Source: Candidatus Acetothermia bacterium
GTDB lineage: Bacteria; Bipolaricaulota; Bipolaricaulia; RBG-16-55-9; DRXL01
DNA length: 33,950 bases
Assembly: GCA_028275205.1 (NCBI GenBank)
Contig: JAPWVB010000003.1
Location: forward strand, 1-33,950
Reading direction: 5' to 3'
This document shows, piece after piece, positions 1 through 7,193 of this stretch. Position numbers and translations under genes: made by a program. The notes under the pieces are model-generated. The model worked only from the letters and a program-made list of their open reading frames with translations, was not told the origin of the DNA and searched no databases. The stretch's first letter is position 1, and each line of letters opens with the position of its first letter.

Positions 1-1
1 G

Positions 2-3000
2 GTGACGCTCACCGGGCCTGCGGGGCCGTATCTCATTGGAGCACCAGTCACGCTGACGGCCACGGGCAATCCCGGGAGCTCCTCAGGCCTGTGGACCTAT
101 AGCTTCAGCGCTAGCCCAGCTTGCGGGACCTTCAACCCTGCTACGATTGGGCCGACCGATCAAAAGACCGTCACGACAGAGTTCACCCCGACAGTGGAGA
201 CGCCCAGCTGCACGCTCGAGGTGACGCTGACGACTGCCTCGGGCAGGACGGCCAAGGCGTCTATCACCCGCGCCATCCAGGGTGCTAAGATCATTATCAT
301 TAAGGACGCTGTCCCCGATGACCCGCAGGACTTCTCGTTCTCGAGCACGGGTGGTTTGGTCCCGGCGACCTTCACCCTCGATGATGATGGTGATCCGACA
401 TGGCCCAATACCCAGACCTTCACAGGCCTGGCCCCTGGGACGTACACCGTGACCGAAGCTGATCCCTCGCCTGGGTTCTTGCTCACAGCGATCACCTGTA
501 CTACAGGTGGCAGCGGCGACGTCCCCTCCCGCACCGCGACCATCACCTTAGCTCCGGGAGCTACGGTCACTTGTACGTTTGTCAACACTAAGCAGCTAGG
601 CACGATCGTGATCAACAAGGCGGCTGTGGGCGGGGATGATACGTTCAATTACACCGCCAGCGGCACCGGCCTGCCCGCTACCTTCCAGATCACAACTTCT
701 GGTGGCAGCGGTAGCCAGACATTTGCCAACTTGGCAGGCGGTTCCTACACCGTGACAGAACAGACCCCGCCAACAGGCTGGGATTTCACGAGCCTAGTCT
801 GCACCGACCCTGACGGCGGCACCACAGTCGTCGGCCAGACCGCCAATATTGACCTCGATCCGGGCGAAACAGTCACTTGTACTTACACCAATACCAAGCG
901 CGGCACGATCGTGATCAACAAGGCGGCTGTGGGCGGGGATGATACGTTCAATTACACCACCAGCGGCACCGGCGGCTTGCCCGGCTCTTTCTCGATCACC
1001 ACTGCGAGCGGCTCCGGTTCCCAGACCTTCACTAATATCATCCCTGGCAGCCACACCGTCACCGAGGGCACTCCGCCAACAGGCTGGAGCTTCACGAGCT
1101 TAGTCTGCACCGACCCTGACGGCGGCACCACGGTCGTCGGCCAGACCGCCAATATTGACCTCGACCCCGGCGAAACGGTCACCTGCACCTACACTAACAC
1201 TTTCACACCGCCGGCCCAGCCACAGTGTCCGGCCAATCTCATTGCCGAGAGCGAGCCCAATAACGACAATGCAAGCGCGCAGCCCCTCAACCTCGCGCCC
1301 GGCCAAGGGACGGCCATCGTCAGCGGCGGCATCACGCCCGCGGGCGATCTGGACTACTATCAAATCACTGTCACTGAACCGTCCCTGGTCTTCGCGTACG
1401 TGCGCACCAATATAGCCACGACGAACACAGACTCGACTCTCTTCATCGGCGTGAGCCCGGTCACCACGGGGAGCAGCTGCACCGGAACCGGCTTCACTGA
1501 GTGCGACGACGACGACGGCGGCCAAGGTGGAATAAGCTCGTCCATCGCTGGTCTTAACTTAGCTGCCGGCACCTATAACATCTTGGTGAAGCAGTACAGC
1601 AATACTGGCGCCCCTGGCAGTGGCTCTACTATGACTCCGTACCGGCTCTACGTCGCCGTGGTGCCGACGTCTGCTGTCATCACCGAGAGCGAGCCCAACG
1701 ACACTCCGGCCACTGGGCAGCTTATCAACACCTGTCCGGCGGTCATCTCTGGCACGGGCGGCGGCGTAGGAGGCAGTGACTACTATCGCTTCCTCGTCCC
1801 CGGCGGAAACACTGTCTTGTGGGCCAGCGCTTTGCAACCCAACCCCGGAGAATGGAACTCTCGGCTCGAGCTCTGGAGAGTCTCTACGAACGTCAAGATC
1901 CCGTTCGTCGGAGCCGCGGGCTTGCCGAACTGTGACTCCGCGGGTACCGGCACGGCGACCAATCCCGCGTCAGAATCGTGCTCGAAGCACTACGAGTATG
2001 ACTCTGCCGACACTTGGCCGAACACACCTGAGGACTACGCGGTCAACATCCGACGGAACGCCGATCCCGACACCGGCACCGGCGGGACATACAACCTGCT
2101 GATTGTTGTGATGACCGACATCGGCTCGCCACCGCCACCGCCACCTGCGAACCTGCCGGCGGTCTTCGCGTACGCGAAGCGTGGTGCCACAAATAACGAC
2201 ACCGTGATGCGTCTGAGGACGACAACGTCTGGCGTGCCGGTCTACTCGAGCTGTGCCGCGGCCACACCACCGGACATCGAGTGCGATGACGACGCCGGAC
2301 ATGGCTATACGACGCCGCCAGACGTGGTCTACCCGCCCACGGGCGGTGGCGGTGGGCTCAACTCGGCGATCGCTGGGCATCCGTTTGGGAACATCGGCGA
2401 GCTGATCTTCATCCAGGGCTATGGCTCGACGACTACAGTCGGTCCGTTCGACCTCTACATCCACGTCCCCGACGGCTCGCTGGGCCAGCTCACGGAGATG
2501 AACGACGCCACCAACGGCACGATCGCCGGCGCTGAGAGCGTCCCGGCGCTGCCGGCCTGCACGCAAGTCTACAGCGAGGCAACCGGCAACCAGAGGCCAG
2601 GCTTCGGCGCGGGCGGCTCGGACAACGTCCCTGTGCCTTCTCCTTCCGCGGGCTGGACGATGGACGGCAGCTTCAGCAGCGACACCGACGTGGATTACTT
2701 CGGGCCGATTGCCATCGGGGCGACGGAGCGCGTCTTCATTGCCATTGACGGCAGCCTCAACTACGGAGGCGCGCCCCACGACCATGATGGCTACAACGCG
2801 GATATCTCGTTCAGCTTGCGTACGTCAGGTGATGCGGTCATCATCACCATTGACGGTGAAAGCGGCACCAGCCAGGGTGCTCTGGCCGAGGTCTTCAGTG
2901 GGACGCCCGGCGCGTTCCCTCTACCTGACGGGGTCTTCTACATCCGCGTGGCAGCCAAGTCGGGTGATGCCTTCAAGGGCTATCGGCTGACGGCCTGCAA

Positions 3001-3007
3001 GTTCTGA
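2..3007 (+). CDS. Secreted repeat protein with prealbumin-like repeats and PPC-like domains (5' partial)
   Basis: The reading frame is open to the left edge, so the true start and any signal peptide are probably outside the window; the GTG at position 2 is only the first in-frame start. After an Ig-like stretch come three beta-rich repeats of about 101 residues (roughly 95-198, 200-299 and 301-400), each ending in a VTCTxxNT motif. They resemble the prealbumin-like/SpaA-type surface repeats. From about residue 416 there are three ESEPN/D or TEMND-type segments (near 416, 562 and 832) followed by DxDYY/DVDYF, typical of bacterial pre-peptidase C-terminal (PPC) domains. A Pro-rich linker sits near residue 710. 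There is no catalytic motif, sortase signal or C-terminal anchor. The likely role is an extracellular or surface structural/adhesive protein. The fold assignment is by motif only; the open left end is certain. Confidence 0.75.
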   Translation: MTLTGPAGPYLIGAPVTLTATGNPGSSSGLWTYSFSASPACGTFNPATIGPTDQKTVTTEFTPTVETPSCTLEVTLTTASGRTAKASITRAIQGAKIIIIKDAVPDDPQDFSFSSTGGLVPATFTLDDDGDPTWPNTQTFTGLAPGTYTVTEADPSPGFLLTAITCTTGGSGDVPSRTATITLAPGATVTCTFVNTKQLGTIVINKAAVGGDDTFNYTASGTGLPATFQITTSGGSGSQTFANLAGGSYTVTEQTPPTGWDFTSLVCTDPDGGTTVVGQTANIDLDPGETVTCTYTNTKRGTIVINKAAVGGDDTFNYTTSGTGGLPGSFSITTASGSGSQTFTNIIPGSHTVTEGTPPTGWSFTSLVCTDPDGGTTVVGQTANIDLDPGETVTCTYTNTFTPPAQPQCPANLIAESEPNNDNASAQPLNLAPGQGTAIVSGGITPAGDLDYYQITVTEPSLVFAYVRTNIATTNTDSTLFIGVSPVTTGSSCTGTGFTECDDDDGGQGGISSSIAGLNLAAGTYNILVKQYSNTGAPGSGSTMTPYRLYVAVVPTSAVITESEPNDTPATGQLINTCPAVISGTGGGVGGSDYYRFLVPGGNTVLWASALQPNPGEWNSRLELWRVSTNVKIPFVGAAGLPNCDSAGTGTATNPASESCSKHYEYDSADTWPNTPEDYAVNIRRNADPDTGTGGTYNLLIVVMTDIGSPPPPPPANLPAVFAYAKRGATNNDTVMRLRTTTSGVPVYSSCAAATPPDIECDDDAGHGYTTPPDVVYPPTGGGGGLNSAIAGHPFGNIGELIFIQGYGSTTTVGPFDLYIHVPDGSLGQLTEMNDATNGTIAGAESVPALPACTQVYSEATGNQRPGFGAGGSDNVPVPSPSAGWTMDGSFSSDTDVDYFGPIAIGATERVFIAIDGSLNYGGAPHDHDGYNADISFSLRTSGDAVIITIDGESGTSQGALAEVFSGTPGAFPLPDGVFYIRVAAKSGDAFKGYRLTACKF
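599..1200 (+). repeat. Two near-identical 303-bp tandem coding repeats
   Basis: The repeat unit starting at 599 recurs in frame at 902, a 303-bp (101-codon) period. The first 57 bases of the two units are identical. A second stretch near 799-870 and 1105-1177 is almost identical at the nucleotide level, including synonymous positions, whereas the middle of each unit differs. The upstream unit near residues 95-198 is related only at protein level. This points to recent duplication or gene conversion between the last two units. Confidence 0.85.
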
Positions 3008-3067
3008 AGGATGTGTCGAGGGGGTACAGCACGCTGTGCCCCGTGGAAACGAACGAGCGGACTTGGC

Positions 3068-3097
3068 GGGGCCTGCCCGCGAGCACGGGCAGGCCCC
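3068..3097 (+). terminator. Strong hairpin terminator after the repeat protein gene
   Basis: A perfect 12-bp GC-rich stem (GGGGCCTGCCCG / CGGGCAGGCCCC) closes a 6-nt loop, 60 bases after the stop codon. The following sequence (TTCCTGTTCTG) is pyrimidine-rich but not a clean U tract, so it is a good but not textbook intrinsic terminator. Its position between the repeat protein and the next promoter fits the end of that transcript. Confidence 0.7.
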
Positions 3098-3144
3098 TTC
3101 CTGTTCTGTGCTGTTCCGTGCCTGCCGTGATTCAAAGAATGGGC

Positions 3145-3173
3145 TTGACAGAAAAGAGGGTAAGGTCTATAAT
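3145..3173 (+). promoter_or_regulatory. Perfect-consensus sigma70 promoter for the subtilase gene
   Basis: TTGACA (3145-3150) and TATAAT (3168-3173) are separated by exactly 17 bases, matching the housekeeping consensus in all 12 positions. Transcription would start near 3180, giving a leader of about 30 nt before the subtilase start codon. The primary sigma factor itself is encoded at 32078-33085 and has ordinary regions 2.4 and 4.2. Confidence 0.85.
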
Positions 3174-3206
3174 CGCGCTATGCATCCTCCATAACCGTAC
3201 CGAGGT

Positions 3207-5021
3207 ATGGTGATGAAAATGAGACCCCTGCGATGGCTCATAGCTGGGATAGCCCTTGGGGCTGTGCTCGTTCGATTCAGTTCTGCCCAGCCCTCCTCCC
3301 CCGTTGATCCTGAGGTGCTTCAGGAGATTCAAGCGAATGGCTCCACTCGCGTCATCGTCACCCTGACGGACACCTCAGCTTTGCGGGTCCAGCAGATCGC
3401 TCAGAGGATCGAGGGCGTCCTGCGCGAGCTGACCCCACAAGATTTTCAGCTCTCGCGGCGATTTCAGTCTATCGCGGCCTTTGCCGGGGTCGTGACCGCT
3501 ACAGGGATCGCGAAACTAGAGCGCCATCCGGACGTCATGCGCGTCCAGCTCGATCTTGTGCTCCGCGCGATCTCTCCCCAGCCCCGCCTCCAGCCTCACC
3601 TCAGCGAGAGCGTCCCCTTGATCCAAGCGAACAGCGTGCATAGCTTGGGCATTCGAGGGAATGGGGTACGCATCGCCATCATAGACACGGGCATTGATAC
3701 AGACCACCCCGACTTCAGCACCGCTGCGCCTGGGGATCGCATCGTCGCACAGAATTGCTTCCTCAGCGGGGCAAGCTGCCCTTCCCCGCCCAACGTCGCC
3801 GAGGACGGCAACGGCCACGGGACGCACGTGTCGGGGATCGCCGCTTCCGACGGCTCGGTCTCTCCCGTCGGCGTTGCCCCTCAGGCCCAGCTCGTCGCAA
3901 TCAAAGTGCTGCGCGATAATGGCAGTGGCTATCTCTCCGATACCGTTGCGGCCCTCGACTGGATCTATACGCACAACGCTTCGCTCAACGTGAAGGTTGT
4001 CAACATGAGCCTGGGGAGCCTCGATCTCTACACGCCTCCGTGCGATACGGCCTACCCTGCTATGACCACAGCGATCAACAACCTACGCAATATCGGCGTG
4101 ATCAGCTTTGCGGCCTCGGGCAACAACGCCAACGCCACGCAGATGTCGCTGCCGGCGTGCATCAGCACTGTTGTTTCGGTAGGGGCAGTCTACGATGCGA
4201 ACGTCGGGTCCATCAGCTGGGGAAACCCCCAAGTCTGCAGGGATTTGACAACTGCGGCAGATCAAGTCGCGTGCATCACCAACGGTGTGCCCGATCTGCA
4301 GGCCCCCGGCGCCTTGATCACTTCTTCGTTCATAGGGGGTGGAACGGCTACCCTTGGTGGCACGTCAATGGCCTCACCCCATGCGGCAGGCACCGCAGCC
4401 CTGCTCATCCAAGCGAAGCCCTCGATCACGCCGACGGAGATCGAGACCGTCTTACAGACGACCGGGGTTCCTGTGACCGATCCCAAGAACGGGCAGACGC
4501 GCCCTAGGATCAATGCGTTTGCTGCTGTCTCGGCAGTCCTCTCGTGCACAGCTACAGGAGCAATCTTCCGCATCGAGCGCGCCACGGGGAACGTTTGTAC
4601 TGATGGCTCGTTCTTTAGTGGCAACGCCGACGTCGCCGAGTATATCCTAGCTTCGGAGCCCTTAGAGCCAGGGGATGTCGTCGAGCTCGATCCCCACAAT
4701 CCCAAGCACTACCGCAAGGCGCGAGAGCCCTACAGCCCCTGGGTCGCGGGAGTGATATCGACGCAACCGGGGGTCGTCCTAGGTGCTCGTGGTCACTACG
4801 TGGGAGAGCGCGCTCTCTTGGCGCTCCTTGGTCGTGTGCCGGTCAAAGCGACGACGGAGAACGGCCCGATCCGACCGGGGGATCTGCTCACGAGCGCTTC
4901 GAAGCCCGGCTACGCTATGCGCTGCGTTGACGTCACTCAATGTGAGGGTGCGATCATCGGCAAAGCCCTCGAAGCGTTCGATGAGGGCGAAGGGGCCATC
5001 CTCATGCTCGTGATGCGCTAA
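3207..5021 (+). CDS. Secreted subtilisin-like (S8) serine protease with a C-terminal tail-protein-like domain
   Basis: The protein has an N-terminal signal peptide, then an I9-like prodomain (about residues 35-115), then the S8 catalytic domain. The triad is visible: Asp160 in IAIIDTG, His204 in GNGHGTHVSG and Ser387 in GGTSMASPHA, with the oxyanion Asn306 in ASGNN. Residues from about 470 to 604 form a separate domain (NADVAEYI, EPGDVVELD, GRVPVKATTENGPIRPGDLL, GKALEAF). It resembles domains found at the C-termini of phage tail-fibre and bacterial surface proteins, some annotated as peptidase G2 or autoproteolytic chaperone domains. The SD-like GAGGT at 3202-3206 touches the first ATG, so translation probably starts at ATG 3213. 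It follows a perfect sigma70 promoter and lies 4 nt before the next gene. The protease call is firm; the tail-domain function is inferred. Confidence 0.93.
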   Translation: MVMKMRPLRWLIAGIALGAVLVRFSSAQPSSPVDPEVLQEIQANGSTRVIVTLTDTSALRVQQIAQRIEGVLRELTPQDFQLSRRFQSIAAFAGVVTATGIAKLERHPDVMRVQLDLVLRAISPQPRLQPHLSESVPLIQANSVHSLGIRGNGVRIAIIDTGIDTDHPDFSTAAPGDRIVAQNCFLSGASCPSPPNVAEDGNGHGTHVSGIAASDGSVSPVGVAPQAQLVAIKVLRDNGSGYLSDTVAALDWIYTHNASLNVKVVNMSLGSLDLYTPPCDTAYPAMTTAINNLRNIGVISFAASGNNANATQMSLPACISTVVSVGAVYDANVGSISWGNPQVCRDLTTAADQVACITNGVPDLQAPGALITSSFIGGGTATLGGTSMASPHAAGTAALLIQAKPSITPTEIETVLQTTGVPVTDPKNGQTRPRINAFAAVSAVLSCTATGAIFRIERATGNVCTDGSFFSGNADVAEYILASEPLEPGDVVELDPHNPKHYRKAREPYSPWVAGVISTQPGVVLGARGHYVGERALLALLGRVPVKATTENGPIRPGDLLTSASKPGYAMRCVDVTQCEGAIIGKALEAFDEGEGAILMLVMR

Positions 5022-5025
5022 CAGT

Positions 5026-6246
5026 ATGCAACGCTATGACGTGATCGTCGTGGGCGCCGGGCCGGCAGGCGCGACGGCCGCCTATAGCGCCGCGCGGCAC
5101 GGCGCCAAGGTGCTCTTGCTCGAAGAGCACACCCAAATCGGCCGCCCGATTCAGTGTACCGGGCTGCTAAGTCTTCGGGGCTGGTGGCTCGCCCGTGCTT
5201 CAGATTCGATCATTGTCCGAGCGATCACGGGCGTGCACGTGCACTCTCCCGACGGCTCAGTCTACGAGCTAGGCGGCGACCGCGTCCGCGCCTACGTCAT
5301 TGACCGAGATAGATTCGATCAGCACTTAGTGGAGCGCGCGGCACGCTCCGGAGTGGCCGTTCGGGTTGGGACGCGCGCCGTCGAGCTTGGCCCCTACGAG
5401 CACGGCACCCGCGTCCTGCTCACACAGACTCCCGCAGGCGCCCGCGAGAAGCTTCACGCTTCCGTCATCATCGGGGCCGATGGGCCTCACAGTCTCTTAG
5501 CTCAGCAAGCGGGTCTGCCCCGCCCACAGAAGATGCTGTTGGGGCTGCAAGCCCTCATCGAGCATCACGCGCAGAGCTCAGATTTTGTCGAGGTCTTCTT
5601 CGGACGACGCTTTGCGGCCAATGGCTTCGCCTGGTCCGTCCCCGCTGCCGAGGGCACCGCGCGCGTGGGACTTCTTACAGAAAGATTTCGCGAGGCCAAG
5701 CCGTGCTTTGAGCGCCTGCGCGCAGAGTGCCATAGCTCTGGGAGGATCCTCTCGTACCAGTCGGGGATGATCCCCATCGGCCCAGCGCGACGCACCGTCG
5801 CCGACGGGTTTTTGATCGTTGGCGACGCTGCCGGACAAGCCAAGCCCACCAGCGGCGGGGGAATCTATACGGGGATGCTCTGCGGCAGAATCGCTGGAGA
5901 AGTGGCCGCGCGCTGCGCCCTTGTGGGGAAGACCACAGCGCGATTCTTGAGAGAATACGAGCGGCGCTGGCGCGCCAAGCTCGACCGCGAACTCTCGCTG
6001 GGCATGAGAGCTCATCACATCTTGACGCAGCTTGACGATGCTGCCATTGCTGCGGGGCTCAAGCTCTTAGCTCTGCCCCAGCTGCGCAAGCTGATCGAGC
6101 GCTTTGGAGATATAGACTATCCGAGCAAGATCGCGCGCGAGCTCTTCCGACGCCCTCGACTGTGGAACGCGGTCTGGCCCGTCGTTCCCGCGGGGCTGGC
6201 TCAGTACGTCAAGAGCGTCTATCGGGCAACGATGGCGAGAATGTGA
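5026..6246 (+). CDS. Geranylgeranyl-reductase-family FAD-dependent oxidoreductase
   Basis: A 406-residue flavoprotein of the p-hydroxybenzoate-hydroxylase fold. The dinucleotide-binding GxGxxG (Gly10, Gly12, Gly15) opens the protein, followed by QCTGLLS (about 43-49), a Cys-containing motif seen near the flavin in the geranylgeranyl/digeranylgeranyl reductase family. GADG (Asp152) and GDAAG (Asp267, with AKPTSGGGIYTGM after it) complete the FAD-binding signatures. Family members reduce isoprenoid chain double bonds in lipids, quinones or chlorophyll, but related proteins are halogenases and hydroxylases. No isoprenoid biosynthesis gene is nearby, so the substrate cannot be named. It lies 4 nt after the subtilase and probably shares its transcript. 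No membrane segment is obvious. Confidence 0.8.
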   Translation: MQRYDVIVVGAGPAGATAAYSAARHGAKVLLLEEHTQIGRPIQCTGLLSLRGWWLARASDSIIVRAITGVHVHSPDGSVYELGGDRVRAYVIDRDRFDQHLVERAARSGVAVRVGTRAVELGPYEHGTRVLLTQTPAGAREKLHASVIIGADGPHSLLAQQAGLPRPQKMLLGLQALIEHHAQSSDFVEVFFGRRFAANGFAWSVPAAEGTARVGLLTERFREAKPCFERLRAECHSSGRILSYQSGMIPIGPARRTVADGFLIVGDAAGQAKPTSGGGIYTGMLCGRIAGEVAARCALVGKTTARFLREYERRWRAKLDRELSLGMRAHHILTQLDDAAIAAGLKLLALPQLRKLIERFGDIDYPSKIARELFRRPRLWNAVWPVVPAGLAQYVKSVYRATMARM

Positions 6247-6262
6247 TATACTCATTTGACCC

Positions 6263-6356
6263 CTCCCCGGCACAGAGAGGGGAGACCTCACCCGTTCCCT
6301 CTCCGTTTACGGAGAGGGTCAGGGAGAGGTAGGGAAGGGGGCTAGGGGGTTAGGTC
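6263..6356. repeat. Palindromic dispersed repeat (copy 1)
   Basis: The 144-bp gap between the GGR-family gene and the next start codon is filled by G/C-tract palindromes. A 6-bp stem (6263-6268 with 6279-6284) is followed by a perfect 9-bp stem CCCTCTCCG-TTTA-CGGAGAGGG (6297-6318), then a G-rich tail ending GGGGGTTAGGTC at 6345-6356. The same hairpin type and the same GGGGGTTAGGTC tail recur at 9321-9356. It looks like a REP-like palindromic unit rather than a terminator, because no T tract follows the stem. Confidence 0.7.
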
Positions 6357-6390
6357 ATTGAGAGCTTCCAGACAAGGGGGAACAGACTCT

Positions 6391-7080
6391 ATGCATGAGA
6401 TCTCTTCGTGGACGCTTGTTGAGCGCGAGCAGAAGAGCTTGGAGATCTTACGTCAAGCGCTCGCGGAGTTTGGGACGGAGATGGCCATAGCCTTCACCGG
6501 CGGGAAGGACTCGTTAGTGGCGCTCGATCTGGTGCGGCGAGCGGGCAATGGGCGCGTCCCTATCCCCGTCTTGCACATCGACACGACTGTAGACTTCCCC
6601 GAGGTCTACGAGTACCGCGACAGATTGGCGCGCGCGTGGGGCTTCCAGCTCATTATATATCAGAACCGCGAAGCCCTCGCCGAAGCCCCGCCCGTCAGCG
6701 ATCCCCATTTCTGTCTCTTCTGCACCAAGCGCCTCAAGACGGAGGCGCTCAACCAAGCTATCCAGAAATATAGATGGCGCGCGCTCATCACGGGCGTGCG
6801 CTGGGATGAGCACCACGCTCGATCCCAAGAGACGTATTTCTCCCCGCGGCCCGATCACGTGCGGGTACACCCCATTCTGCACTTCCGCGAGCGCGACGTC
6901 TGGGAGTATATTAAGAAATACCAGTTGCCCTACTGCCCGCTCTACGACAAGGGCTATCGCAGCTTGGGATGTGTGCCGTGCACCAAGCCCGTTACTGATA
7001 GAAGTGTGCCGGAGCGGGCCGGTCGCGGCACCGACAAAGAGGGGCTGATGGAACGCCTGCGGGCGCTGGGGTATTTTTGA
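6391..7080 (+). CDS. PAPS-reductase/ATP-sulfurylase-family PP-loop protein (CysH-like)
   Basis: With the ATG at 6391, preceded by AAGGGG about 10 nt upstream, the product is 229 residues. This start is preferred over a TTG at 6358 inside the repeat. TGGKDS (36-41) is the PP-loop of N-type ATP pyrophosphatases, and VLHIDT follows as expected. YCPLYDKGYRSLGCVPCTKP and the ERAGRG element are typical of the PAPS/APS reductase and CysD superfamily. Two cysteine pairs are visible, Cys108/Cys111 (CLFC) and Cys194/Cys197 (CVPC). Iron-sulfur APS reductases use a CC...CxxC set, so a bound cluster or zinc is possible, but the first pair is CxxC, not CC. No other sulfate-assimilation gene is present, so it could act in assimilation, in tRNA thiolation or in another adenylation reaction. 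Confidence 0.75.
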   Translation: MHEISSWTLVEREQKSLEILRQALAEFGTEMAIAFTGGKDSLVALDLVRRAGNGRVPIPVLHIDTTVDFPEVYEYRDRLARAWGFQLIIYQNREALAEAPPVSDPHFCLFCTKRLKTEALNQAIQKYRWRALITGVRWDEHHARSQETYFSPRPDHVRVHPILHFRERDVWEYIKKYQLPYCPLYDKGYRSLGCVPCTKPVTDRSVPERAGRGTDKEGLMERLRALGYF

Positions 7081-7082
7081 AT

Positions 7083-7122
7083 CACGGAAAGCACGGGATG
7101 CAGCCACGGAAGGCACGGAAAG
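7083..7122. repeat. Short 9-bp repeat array (CACGGRAAG type)
   Basis: Four 9-base units related to CACGGAAAG lie at 7083-7091, 7092-7100, 7105-7113 and 7114-7122. They begin right after the stop codon of the PP-loop gene. A palindromic TCCCC-GCAA-GGGGA follows near 7153. The array resembles the simple dispersed intergenic repeats common in environmental bacterial genomes. It is translated only if the next gene is started at TTG 7077. Confidence 0.6.
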
Positions 7123-7193
7123 CTTCTAAGACCCCTAAGCGAAGCTCTCTCTTCCCCGCAAGGGGAGGGGGCTTAGACGCCGCACGCGCGCTC

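Noticed and set aside
1970..2785. 271-codon minus-strand frame within the surface protein gene
   Set aside because: Arg/Val/Asp-rich composition typical of an antisense shadow in GC-rich DNA; no motif and the + strand frame is clearly coding.
3013..3213. 66-codon open frame across the subtilase promoter
   Set aside because: It covers the terminator hairpin and the consensus promoter and has no protein-like features.
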